Shown: positions 1 to 6,451, counted from the first letter of the stretch. The stretch: DNA of 8,059 nucleotides from Bacteroidota bacterium (GCA_017428585.1 JAFRQN010000070.1:1-8059); one strand, 5' to 3'. The notes: generated by a model not told the origin, from the letters alone. A program made the numbers and translations.

Positions 1-1418
1 CCGTCGTCTTTATTCCACAAATGCAAAGAATCAACCGCTAATGAAACAATAGGCATCTTAGTTGATTCATTGATAAAATAAGTACTTGTTTTTATTAAGC
101 TGTTATTATAATTCGTATCTTTGCTGACTGAAACGGCACGCAGTACAGTATTAGAATCAATAATTAATGGCTCTGCATATCGAATAGAATTTATATCAGG
201 GTCTGAACCATCAACAGTATAATATATATCAGACTTAGTTTTATTTTCATTCTTCAATTCTACGCTAATCTGCGCCTTATTATATATTCCGCCTGCCAAA
301 GAAAAAACAGGCTGTTTTAGACGTGATTTTAATTTATTCGCATTGGATTTACCCGGAGTCGGCGCATCAAAAAAAACAAAATTTTTGCTTCCATCAGGAA
401 AACGTCCATAACTTATATCAGTTTTTTGATCATCATATTTAACATAATCAATTCTTTTTCCATTATTATCATATAAGAGTATTTTCCCGTCGTCTTTATC
501 AAGCCTAAAATTAGCATGGACAGCATGATGAGATTTAACGCTGCCGTTTATATCATCACCGATATTGATTTTTTTAAGCGCGGCAGGATCAACAGAAATT
601 CCATTAATTTTTAGTTTTTCGACAATGAAATGGGTTTCTTTATCTATATGGCCGCTTGTTGATGCCAGTCCTAAATAATATTTACCGTCAGGAAAAATGA
701 ATTTTTGTCTGTTGGCGATTTCTTCACGATGAATACCAGCAGAATCTTCAGATCTATATATTTTTAATGTATCATTTTCTAATTTCAAAATAAGATGAGC
801 ATAAGGATATCTAAACCGTTCTGCATAGTATTGTATCATATTCGGATTTTCTTCTGAATCTCTTATAGCATGGAAATAACGTTCACAGTCAGGACTTGTA
901 ACAAAAATACCAGAATATAATGAGTAAGGTTTTAAATCTTTTCTTACCATTATCCCTATTTTAGAATCGAAATTATAATTTGACATAGACATCAATTTAA
1001 GCTCAATTTCAAATTCCTTTTCATTATCAAGTTCTACATAATAGTAAGTAAATTCATTATCGAAATTAGAACAATAGCTTTTTCCATTACCGATAAATTC
1101 ATAATTGGAAGAAACGTAATTTTTGCCATCACAGAAAATCACAATATGACCTTTTGGAGCAATATTGGTGTCAGGCAGTTTATAAGACTGATATTTAGAA
1201 CCAAAAGCAATAGAATAATTTTTTAGATTCACTGTTTTGTCAGAAGAGTTGTATAGTTCTACCCAATCAGGAGTATTGTTGGTTTCATCAGTAATTACTT
1301 CAGAATTAGAAGCCGAAAATTCATTAATCAGAATATTAGAAAAAACAACTTCAATATCCGAAAAGAATAAAAAGATGGAAATAAACAAATAAAAAACAAT
1401 GCTGTTGATATATTTCAT
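1..1418 (-). CDS. Secreted CotH-type protein: lamin-tail domain with inserted ConA-like domain (3' part outside window)
   Basis: The reading frame is open without a break from an ATG at 1418 to the left edge, giving 472 complete codons; the C-terminus is missing. Residues 1-27 form a signal peptide (positive start, hydrophobic 7-19, possible cleavage after VVFS), so export is likely. Residues 29-100 match the first half of a lamin-tail domain (INEFSASN, DWVELYN, IAPKGH.V). Residues 273-360 match the second half (ILLYDNNGKRIDYV, SYGRFPDGS, PTPGKSN). Between them, residues about 105-272 resemble a concanavalin A-like domain (GIMVRKD, then LKLENDTLKIY and YYLGLAST). Residues 368-449 look like a chitobiase/hexosaminidase C-terminal-like domain (IYYTVDGSDPD, VLRAVSVS). 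Residues 454-473 (KMPIVSLAVDSLHLW) resemble the opening of CotH domains, which are atypical protein kinases in some relatives. The substrate is unknown, and no kinase active-site residues are visible here. No convincing promoter lies between the ATG and the terminator upstream. Confidence 0.85.
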   Translation of the reverse strand, partial: MKYINSIVFYLFISIFLFFSDIEVVFSNILINEFSASNSEVITDETNNTPDWVELYNSSDKTVNLKNYSIAFGSKYQSYKLPDTNIAPKGHIVIFCDGKNYVSSNYEFIGNGKSYCSNFDNEFTYYYVELDNEKEFEIELKLMSMSNYNFDSKIGIMVRKDLKPYSLYSGIFVTSPDCERYFHAIRDSEENPNMIQYYAERFRYPYAHLILKLENDTLKIYRSEDSAGIHREEIANRQKFIFPDGKYYLGLASTSGHIDKETHFIVEKLKINGISVDPAALKKINIGDDINGSVKSHHAVHANFRLDKDDGKILLYDNNGKRIDYVKYDDQKTDISYGRFPDGSKNFVFFDAPTPGKSNANKLKSRLKQPVFSLAGGIYNKAQISVELKNENKTKSDIYYTVDGSDPDINSIRYAEPLIIDSNTVLRAVSVSKDTNYNNSLIKTSTYFINESTKMPIVSLAVDSLHLWNKDD

Positions 1419-1447
1419 ATAAAATGATTGGACAGAAATAAAAACAA

Positions 1448-1504
1448 TATAAGTTCTTTGAGAATATATTAATATACAACAATATATAACTCAAAGAACT
1501 TATA
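1448..1504 (-). terminator. Long hairpin terminator after yqeY
   Basis: A perfect 15-bp inverted repeat (1448-1462 with 1490-1504, arm TATAAGTTCTTTGAG) encloses a further AT-only 7-bp stem (1464-1470 with 1481-1487) and a 10-base loop. On the minus strand it begins 14 bases after the yqeY stop and is followed by a T-rich run (TTGTTTTTATTT). This fits an intrinsic terminator that separates yqeY from the secreted-protein gene downstream. The plus-strand side has no T-run, so it looks one-directional. Confidence 0.75.
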
Positions 1505-1518
1505 AAAATAAAAACTAA

Positions 1519-1965
1519 TTAAGCCAACAATTCTTTAACAATTTTTTGAACTACAGAGCCATCTGCTTTGCCTTTTAATTCTTTCATAGCAGCACCCATC
1601 AATTTGCCCATATCTTTCATATCAGCAATATTATTTGCAGTCATTATATTTTTAATAATTGCAGTAACTTCTTCAACGGATAATTGCTTAGGAAGAAATT
1701 CTTGAATAATTTTTAATTCAGATTCTTCTTTTTCAGCAGATTCAACTCTGCCAGCTTGTTTATACATTTCGATAGCATCTTTTCTTTGTTTAGCAGCAGA
1801 ATTTAAGATTTTTAATTCATCGTCAGGAGTCATATCATGACCTACACCGCTTGTTTTAAATTCAATGATGCTTTTTTTCAATGAACGCAAAGTTTCAGTG
1901 CGGATTTTATCGCCTTTCTTCATAGATTCAACTAATGAAGTATTTACTATTTGTTCTAAACCCAT
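1519..1965 (-). CDS. yqeY: GatB/YqeY domain-containing protein
   Basis: This is a 148-aa cytosolic protein of the usual length for stand-alone YqeY proteins, which share the all-helical tail fold of the GatB subunit of the tRNA amidotransferase. That fold contacts tRNA in GatB. The biochemical role of free-standing YqeY is not well established. Signature stretches are visible: MKKGDKIRTETLRSLKK (15-31), KQRKDAIEMYKQAGR (59-73), EFLPKQLSVEE (89-99) and DMGKLMGAAMKELKGKADG (118-136), ending in the typical IVKELL. The protein is rich in Lys and Glu and has no membrane segment. It appears to be a single-gene unit, with its own promoter upstream (2022-2053) and a hairpin terminator downstream. The KQRKDAI form of the middle motif is the common bacterial one. 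The start ATG has an A-rich leader and no Shine-Dalgarno sequence. Confidence 0.93.
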   Translation of the reverse strand: MGLEQIVNTSLVESMKKGDKIRTETLRSLKKSIIEFKTSGVGHDMTPDDELKILNSAAKQRKDAIEMYKQAGRVESAEKEESELKIIQEFLPKQLSVEEVTAIIKNIMTANNIADMKDMGKLMGAAMKELKGKADGSVVQKIVKELLA

Positions 1966-2021
1966 TTTTTTACGAAATTATATTATAGTAAAAAGAATAT
2001 TTTAATTATTTATTAATTATA

Positions 2022-2053
2022 CAAATATAACATTTTTAACAAAAACAAACAAA
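2022..2053 (-). promoter_or_regulatory. Bacteroidota-type promoter of yqeY
   Basis: On the minus strand a perfect TAnnTTTG box (TATATTTG, 2029-2022) is preceded by TTTG (2053-2050) with 20 bases between them. This matches the known Bacteroidota housekeeping sigma-factor consensus. Transcription would start near 2015, about 50 bases before the yqeY ATG at 1965. It lies just beyond the T-run of the tRNA terminator. Confidence 0.65.
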
Positions 2054-2089
2054 AGCAAAATAACAGAATAGATATATAAGCAGGCATAT

Positions 2090-2135
2090 AAAAAAATAAG
2101 GAATGGATACCTGTCCTAATAATATCCATTCCTTA
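2090..2135 (-). terminator. Intrinsic terminator of tRNA-Leu
   Basis: A 13-bp perfect inverted repeat (2097-2109 with 2123-2135, arm containing AAGGAATGGATA) has a 13-base loop. On the minus strand a run of six T (2096-2091) follows directly. The stem begins three bases after the tRNA discriminator base, so it ends the tRNA transcript. It would also end any read-through from truB. Confidence 0.85.
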
Positions 2136-2137
2136 AG

Positions 2138-2221
2138 TACTCGAGACGGGACTTGAACCCGTACGTTGTTGCCAACACAGGATTTTAAGTCCTGAGCGTC
2201 TACCAGTTCCGCCACCCGAGC
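2138..2221 (-). tRNA. tRNA-Leu (anticodon TAA)
   Basis: This is an 84-base class II tRNA. The acceptor stem pairs GCTCGGG (2221-2215) with CTCGAGT (2145-2139), with G-U pairs at positions 1-72 and 6-67 and discriminator A at 2138. A three-pair D stem (GCG/CGC) is present. The anticodon stem is CAGGA/TCCTG with loop CTTAAAA, placing anticodon TAA at 2187-2185, which reads UUA and by wobble UUG. The long variable arm folds as GTTG-GCAA-CAAC, as expected for tRNA-Leu. The T arm is ACGGG-TTCAAGT-CCCGT. CCA is not encoded and must be added enzymatically. UUA is a favoured leucine codon in AT-rich genomes. The gene has its own promoter (2324-2355) and terminator (2090-2135). Confidence 0.97.
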
Positions 2222-2323
2222 AAATAAATTATCAAGGAAACTTATGAAAAAAGTATTTTTATTATTAATTCTATACCTAATCCTACACAACCAATTGTAT
2301 GATTAATATATAAAGTATAATTA

Positions 2324-2355
2324 CAAAAATATAAAAATTTTTGATAAAAACCAAA
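2324..2355 (-). promoter_or_regulatory. Bacteroidota-type promoter of tRNA-Leu
   Basis: On the minus strand TATTTTTG (2331-2324) fits the -7 consensus TAnnTTTG, and TTTG (2355-2352) lies exactly 20 bases upstream. The predicted start near 2317 leaves a 5' leader of about 95 bases before the mature tRNA end at 2221, to be removed by RNase P. The upstream element begins only 20 bases after the truB stop codon. Confidence 0.65.
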
Positions 2356-2374
2356 CTATTTTAATAATTAATAA

Positions 2375-3094
2375 TTAATTATTATTTTTATACAACATAA
2401 AATCATCAATAGACAAAGCATTTTCTAATAAGAAATCACCTATTTTAGTTCTTTCCAAATCGGTTAGATAAGCGCCTACACCTAAACTTAATCCAATATC
2501 ACGAGCAAGCGCTCTGATGTAAGTGCCTTTTGAACAATCAATAAGTATTTTAACAAAAGGAAGATTAATATCAAGAATCTCTATATTATATATATTTACA
2601 TCTGCCGGCTCAAGATTGATTTCACGATTTTTTCTTGCTAAATCATACATACGTTTTCCTTTTACTTTTTTAGCGGAAAACATAGGAGGGATTTGTTTAA
2701 TCTGACCAACAAAAGAATTTATCGTTTTTTTTATAATATCAATATCCAAATGATCAATACTGCAAAGATTTTCTTCTTCCGTTTCAGTATCAAAACTTTT
2801 AGTTACAGCACCAAGTTTTAATGTTGCAATATATTGTTTTTGCAAACCTTGAAAAGATAAAATTTTTCTTGTTGCTTTTCTTCCAATACAAATAATAAGA
2901 AGACCAGTTGCACAAGGATCTAAAGTTCCGCAATGACCAATTTTTTTATGCTGTACTAATTTTCTTATTTTAGCAACAGCATCAAAAGAAGTCCATCCTT
3001 TTGGCTTATTTATTAAAACAGCAGTACCTTCTTGTTCGATTTCATTATGCCATTCTTCGTATGGCATATTTATACTTTTATCTAATATAATCAT
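2375..3094 (-). CDS. truB: tRNA pseudouridine(55) synthase TruB
   Basis: TruB converts U55 to pseudouridine in the T loop of almost all tRNAs; it acts in the cytosol and needs no cofactor. The 239-aa sequence shows the family motifs in order. KPKGWTSFDAVAKIRK is at 30-45, and GHCGTLDPCATGLL at 53-66 carries the catalytic Asp59. FQGLQKQYIATLKLGA is at 81-96, IPPMFSAKKVKGKRMYDLAR at 135-154, and CSKGTYIRALARDIG at 187-201. It ends shortly after the catalytic domain and has no room for the C-terminal PUA-type domain found in longer homologues. The ATG at 3094 gives a slightly long N-terminus; a second in-frame Met (residue 10) is possible. It starts 30 bases after the RelA/SpoT-like gene and is probably co-transcribed with it. 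No GC-containing terminator follows the stop, only AT-rich repeats. Confidence 0.95.
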   Translation of the reverse strand: MIILDKSINMPYEEWHNEIEQEGTAVLINKPKGWTSFDAVAKIRKLVQHKKIGHCGTLDPCATGLLIICIGRKATRKILSFQGLQKQYIATLKLGAVTKSFDTETEEENLCSIDHLDIDIIKKTINSFVGQIKQIPPMFSAKKVKGKRMYDLARKNREINLEPADVNIYNIEILDINLPFVKILIDCSKGTYIRALARDIGLSLGVGAYLTDLERTKIGDFLLENALSIDDFMLYKNNN

Positions 3095-3124
3095 TTATCA
3101 ATCAATTTAAATTAAGCATAGAAT

Positions 3125-4921
3125 TTATGCAATAGAAACGGATTTAATCCCCTTAATGTTGAATAATTTAGCAAAGTAAATATTTATATTTTCATCTAAC
3201 TGGGTTTTGATTTCCACCACTGCCTCAAATTCATTTACATAATGAGCTAATCTGATTCTCAAAATTTTATCAGCACCAAGCTGAGCCTGTATATCATTTA
3301 CCATTCCATTTCTATCTACGCCAACTATATTAATTAATTTAACAGCATAATCAGCTTTAATTTCTTTTTTGCGTCCACGTTTCAATTTATAATGTATATT
3401 GCTTTTAAAGTATTCGTGCAAATGACAAATGGCTTTAAAAGAGACAACATTATTTAACCAGTTTGATTCAGGATTACATTTTGCAGATGTTATAACCTCA
3501 ACAAGATCGCCATCTTCCAACCTACTGAAAATATCTTTAATTGTATTGTTCACTTTTCCTGTTATAACATGCATTCCCATTTCGTATGAAACAGCAAAGG
3601 CAAAATCAATCAATGTTGAATCCTTAGGCAGTTTAACTGGTACATTGTTTTTAGTATAAACAGTTATTTCTTTTTCAAAGACATTATTTTTGATAGTGTC
3701 CCAAATTATTTGCGGTGCCTGCTTCCCTTTTGTTGCTATCATACTCTGCATCCAATTGCCCCATAATTCCGCCTCTTCTTCTGATATTTTTAATAATTCG
3801 TATGAAGTCTCAGCTGTGTTTTTCTTAGTCAAATACGGCAGGAATCCATTTTCTGCATAGTTTTCCATCTTTTCTGTTCTTATAATCAATTCCACATCGC
3901 CATTGATATTATGCAGTTTAGTTTTTAAAGAATGATATAAGTCAAAAACAGGATTAGAAATATAATCAAAAAAGTTAAACGAATTAAATTTATTAAGCAG
4001 AATATTATATGTATTGCTGCATTCATTTTCATCTTCTGTTTCCAATACAATTACCATTGCAAACAGATCACTAATATCTTCTAATTTTTTTCCATCTTTT
4101 AGCAAAGAAAAAATTTCGTATGCTTGTTTTTGAACCGTTTTCAAATGATATTTAATCCCCGCTTCGTCCAAACAATTTTTTAACGAATCAAGGAAAAGAA
4201 ACAAATACTCAGAAAATGATTTTTTCCTTACCGCTAAAAATTCAAGAATCTGATTGTACTGAGTCTCATTCAAGAAATAAAATGAACGAGTTTCCAATTC
4301 CGTTTTTAGTTTTTGCAGTCCCAAGCGGTGAGCAAAAGGCGTGAAAAAATCTAAAGTATCTTCTGCTAATTTTTTTTGTCTTTCAGGCTGGAAATAATTA
4401 ATCATTCTCAAGTTATGAAGTCTATCCGCCAACTTGATAATAAAAATACGAAGATCTTTAACAATAGACAGGAATAATTTTCTATATATTTCAGCTTGAT
4501 TTTTCTGTATTTCAGCATGCTGTCCCGTATGCGAAATATTTGTTACCTCTATAATTAAATCAGCAATATCATCTGGAAAACGATCATGTACAGCATTAAT
4601 ATCAAATTCATCAAAATCAATAATTATATCATGCATTAACGCTGCTACTATAGTAGCAGTATCATTTACCTGCAATTCTTCTATTATAATCAAAGCAACA
4701 GATAAAGGATGTAAATAAGCAGGATAATTAGAAAAACGGTTCCTTCCTTTATATAATTCGTAACAATATTTGAACTGCTCTAAAATTAAATCCTTATCTA
4801 CCTCTAATTTATTTGAATCAATGGCAGAAGCAAGATAATTTAGATCACTTTCAAAACTATGTCCCAATAAGCTGTTAGAAGCATTAAACTCGTTTATCTT
4901 AGTATATGATAAATTTTCCAT
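3125..4921 (-). CDS. Divergent RelA/SpoT homologue with degenerate catalytic sites
   Basis: Long RelA/SpoT proteins make and hydrolyse the alarmone (p)ppGpp. This 598-aa protein has the family order: HD domain (about 45-200), synthetase-like domain (about 235-365), TGS (about 416-478) and C-terminal ACT (about 527-598). In the HD domain the expected metal ligands H71, H97-D98 and D166 and the Asn N170 remain (HPLSVA, ALMHD, KLADRLHN). The usual HDxxED motif reads HDIIID, with Ile101 in place of Glu. In the synthetase region D285, Y329 and E344 persist. The GRxK motif is TVQK (262-265), the Arg of DLxAxR is Val290, NGYQSLHT reads DLYHSLKT (327-334), and AAHW is lost. TGS is well kept (VPVKLPKDSTLIDFAFAV). 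Only about 40 residues separate TGS from ACT, so the usual helical and zinc-finger region is missing; typical long members exceed 700 aa. A regulatory or catalytically weak paralogue is my inference. The gene lies between two small membrane-protein genes and truB. Confidence 0.88.
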   Translation of the reverse strand: MENLSYTKINEFNASNSLLGHSFESDLNYLASAIDSNKLEVDKDLILEQFKYCYELYKGRNRFSNYPAYLHPLSVALIIIEELQVNDTATIVAALMHDIIIDFDEFDINAVHDRFPDDIADLIIEVTNISHTGQHAEIQKNQAEIYRKLFLSIVKDLRIFIIKLADRLHNLRMINYFQPERQKKLAEDTLDFFTPFAHRLGLQKLKTELETRSFYFLNETQYNQILEFLAVRKKSFSEYLFLFLDSLKNCLDEAGIKYHLKTVQKQAYEIFSLLKDGKKLEDISDLFAMVIVLETEDENECSNTYNILLNKFNSFNFFDYISNPVFDLYHSLKTKLHNINGDVELIIRTEKMENYAENGFLPYLTKKNTAETSYELLKISEEEAELWGNWMQSMIATKGKQAPQIIWDTIKNNVFEKEITVYTKNNVPVKLPKDSTLIDFAFAVSYEMGMHVITGKVNNTIKDIFSRLEDGDLVEVITSAKCNPESNWLNNVVSFKAICHLHEYFKSNIHYKLKRGRKKEIKADYAVKLINIVGVDRNGMVNDIQAQLGADKILRIRLAHYVNEFEAVVEIKTQLDENINIYFAKLFNIKGIKSVSIA

Positions 4922-4974
4922 TATATTACAAGAATACTAAAAATAGATTGAACAAAATAAATCCAGCAATATTA

Positions 4975-5178
4975 TTAATTCTTAAACAATGTCTTTTTAA
5001 AAAATATATAAAAAGGAATAGAAACAAAAATAATAGGAATAATCAATTTTGGCAGCATTTCAAGTTCAAAAACAGCTACTGCCTGTAATGTAAAAGCCAC
5101 TACTCCAGCACCAACAAAAAGAGCAAAACAAGCACTGGCAATAGATTTTATTAAATTTCTTTTTTCTTTACTATTCAT
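4975..5178 (-). CDS. Small two-helix membrane protein (67 aa), unrecognised
   Basis: I do not recognise this family. The 67-aa product has a charged N-terminus (MNSKEKRNLIK), a first hydrophobic segment at about 13-36, a short acidic turn (FELE, residues 37-40) and a second hydrophobic segment at about 44-60, then a basic end (FFKKTLFKN). A helical hairpin with both ends in the cytosol would fit the positive-inside rule. It has an ATG start with no Shine-Dalgarno sequence. It lies 20 bases behind the 59-aa gene and 53 bases ahead of the RelA/SpoT-like gene, all on the same strand, so the three probably share a transcript. The unbroken frame, the hydrophobic pattern and the tight spacing support a real gene. 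No function is assigned. Confidence 0.7.
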   Translation of the reverse strand: MNSKEKRNLIKSIASACFALFVGAGVVAFTLQAVAVFELEMLPKLIIPIIFVSIPFYIFFKKTLFKN

Positions 5179-5198
5179 ATTTTTATTACAAAGAATTA

Positions 5199-5378
5199 TT
5201 ATTTATCTAAAGCATTATAAACCATAAAGAAAATTGGCACTGCAACAACTAAAGCAATAATTAATCTTATCAATCCAAAAGTTAAGCCAAATAAAAGAGC
5301 AATCAACCAACCAGCAACTTTTAATCCAATGAAAGCTGCAGGCAATGCAGCACCAACTGAAACAATGTTCTTTAACAT
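5199..5378 (-). CDS. Very small hydrophobic protein (59 aa), unrecognised
   Basis: An ATG at 5378 opens a 59-codon frame ending in TAA at 5199 (followed at once by a second TAA). Almost all of residues 4-54 are hydrophobic, with many Gly, Ala, Leu and Ile. The only charged residues are Lys3, Lys20, Arg38 and the C-terminal Asp-Lys. It reads as two closely packed membrane helices, about 20-36 and 39-54, perhaps with an amphipathic or third short segment at the start (NIVSVGAALPAAFIGL). There is no signal-peptidase motif. It appears to be the first gene of the cluster leading to the RelA/SpoT homologue. Upstream, TTAATTTG (5412-5405, minus) is one base off the -7 consensus but has no clear partner element, so no promoter is claimed. 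The function is unknown. Its lower conservation evidence makes it slightly less sure than its neighbour. Confidence 0.6.
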   Translation of the reverse strand: MLKNIVSVGAALPAAFIGLKVAGWLIALLFGLTFGLIRLIIALVVAVPIFFMVYNALDK

Positions 5379-5481
5379 ATTTTACTGCTATTAAAATATT
5401 AATACAAATTAACTTATTGAAATTTATTTAAAATACGAAAAAAAATGATAAATCATGCAATGCAAAAATGCAGCAGGATAT

Positions 5482-5509
5482 AAAAAAGGGACAATACAAG
5501 TATTGTCCC
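5482..5509 (-). terminator. Intrinsic terminator closing the gatA-pdxJ unit
   Basis: The inverted repeat GGGACAATA (5488-5496) with TATTGTCCC (5501-5509) gives a 9-bp stem and a 4-base loop. On the minus strand the hairpin is followed by six T (5487-5482). It lies about 125 bases past the pdxJ stop and about 105 bases before the 59-aa gene, so it marks the border between the two transcription units. It is the only GC-containing hairpin in the 254-base gap 5379-5632. The rest of that gap is A/T runs with nothing else I can identify. Confidence 0.85.
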
Positions 5510-5632
5510 ATAAAAAAAATACCGCATAAAAAACTTCGATTAATGGTAATTTTTTTTACTAAAAAATAAAAAATAATATATCGTTAAAATATATTCCAAA
5601 TTATTAAAAAATCATATAAAAAACAATATTAA

Positions 5633-6379
5633 TTAAATATTATAAAATGTTTTGTATTTTATAATAGTATCTATCATTTCACGAACAGCAGCCCTAATTC
5701 CAACCATAGCTGCACGAGCTACGATAGCATGACCAATATTATATTCATCAATGCTTATTGTTTGACATATATTTCTAATATTGATATAATTTAAGCTATG
5801 TCCAGCAGCTGCTGTAAGATTATTTTCTATAGCATATTCAGCAGCAATAGAAATTTTATTTAAATGGTCAGTAATTAAATTCTTATCACCTTTTAAATAA
5901 TCTACTGCATAATTTCCTGTATGAAATTCAACGATATCAGCACCGATTTCAAGAGCTGCATCTATTTGAGATTGTTCAGGTTCTATAAATAAACTAACTT
6001 TTATACCCTTATCATGTAATTTTTCAGTGCAAGTTTTAATATGTTTGAGATGTTTTATTACGTCAAGCCCGCCTTCTGTTGTAACTTCATTAGGTTTTTC
6101 AGGAACTAAAGTAGAAATAGTAGGCTTTACTTTCAATGCAACCTGCATAATATCATCATCGGTAGACATTTCCATATTTAATTTTGTAGATATAGCATCT
6201 TTTAATAAAGCAATATCTCTATCTTGAATATGACGTCTATCCGCACGCAAATGAGCTACTATACCTGTTGCACCAGCAATTTCAGCTTGCAAAGCTGCTG
6301 CAACTGGATTAGGTTCATTTCCACCTCTTGCATTTCTTAGAGTTGCAAAGTGGTCTATGTTAAGATGTAAATCAAACAT
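5633..6379 (-). CDS. pdxJ: Pyridoxine 5'-phosphate synthase PdxJ
   Basis: PdxJ closes the pyridine ring from 1-deoxy-D-xylulose 5-phosphate and 3-amino-2-oxopropyl phosphate in the DXP-dependent route to vitamin B6. The 248-aa length is normal for this TIM-barrel enzyme. Motifs in order: NIDHFATLRNARGG (7-20), AHLRADRRHIQDRD (42-55) with His43, LNMEMS (67-72) with Glu70, LVPEKPNEVTTEGGLDV (91-107), VSLFIEPEQSQIDAA (128-142), EFHTGNYA (151-158), AGHSLNY (192-198) with His194, and NIGHAIVARA (214-223). His43, Glu70 and His194 match the catalytic trio known from E. coli PdxJ. Two spots differ from the common form: Ala46 where HLRED is usual, and Ser195 where AGHGLNY is usual. The gene begins 72 bases after gatA with no terminator or promoter between, so co-transcription is likely. 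Confidence 0.95.
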   Translation of the reverse strand: MFDLHLNIDHFATLRNARGGNEPNPVAAALQAEIAGATGIVAHLRADRRHIQDRDIALLKDAISTKLNMEMSTDDDIMQVALKVKPTISTLVPEKPNEVTTEGGLDVIKHLKHIKTCTEKLHDKGIKVSLFIEPEQSQIDAALEIGADIVEFHTGNYAVDYLKGDKNLITDHLNKISIAAEYAIENNLTAAAGHSLNYINIRNICQTISIDEYNIGHAIVARAAMVGIRAAVREMIDTIIKYKTFYNI

Positions 6380-6451
6380 TTTTTTACTCAGTTTTTAGTT
6401 TTAAAATTTGTATAAAATATTATGTTTTGTTAGTTATTTTAATTAATAAAT

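Noticed and set aside
1..499. 13-base direct repeat CCGTCGTCTTTAT at 1-13 and 487-499
   Set aside because: Both copies encode the same short KDDG-type turn in the secreted protein. Coincidence or local similarity is enough to explain it; there is no sign of a mobile element.
2036..2290. Minus-strand 84-codon open frame with the stretch RVAELVDAQDLKSCVGNN
   Set aside because: It runs through tRNA-Leu and its terminator. That peptide is the well-known false translation of a tRNA gene.
2361..2381. Three near-copies of the 7-mer TTAATAA across the truB stop
   Set aside because: It is low-complexity AT sequence without GC pairs. It is neither a terminator nor a repeat with any evident role.
4906..5088. 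Plus-strand 60-codon frame rich in Asn and Lys
   Set aside because: It is made of low-complexity A-rich sequence over the 3' end of the 67-aa gene and the intergenic gap. It is better explained as a shadow.
5379..5481. Possible promoter TTAATTTG and short TGCA repeats ahead of the 59-aa gene
   Set aside because: The box differs from the consensus at one position and lacks a -33 partner. The TGCA repeats are too short to distinguish from chance.
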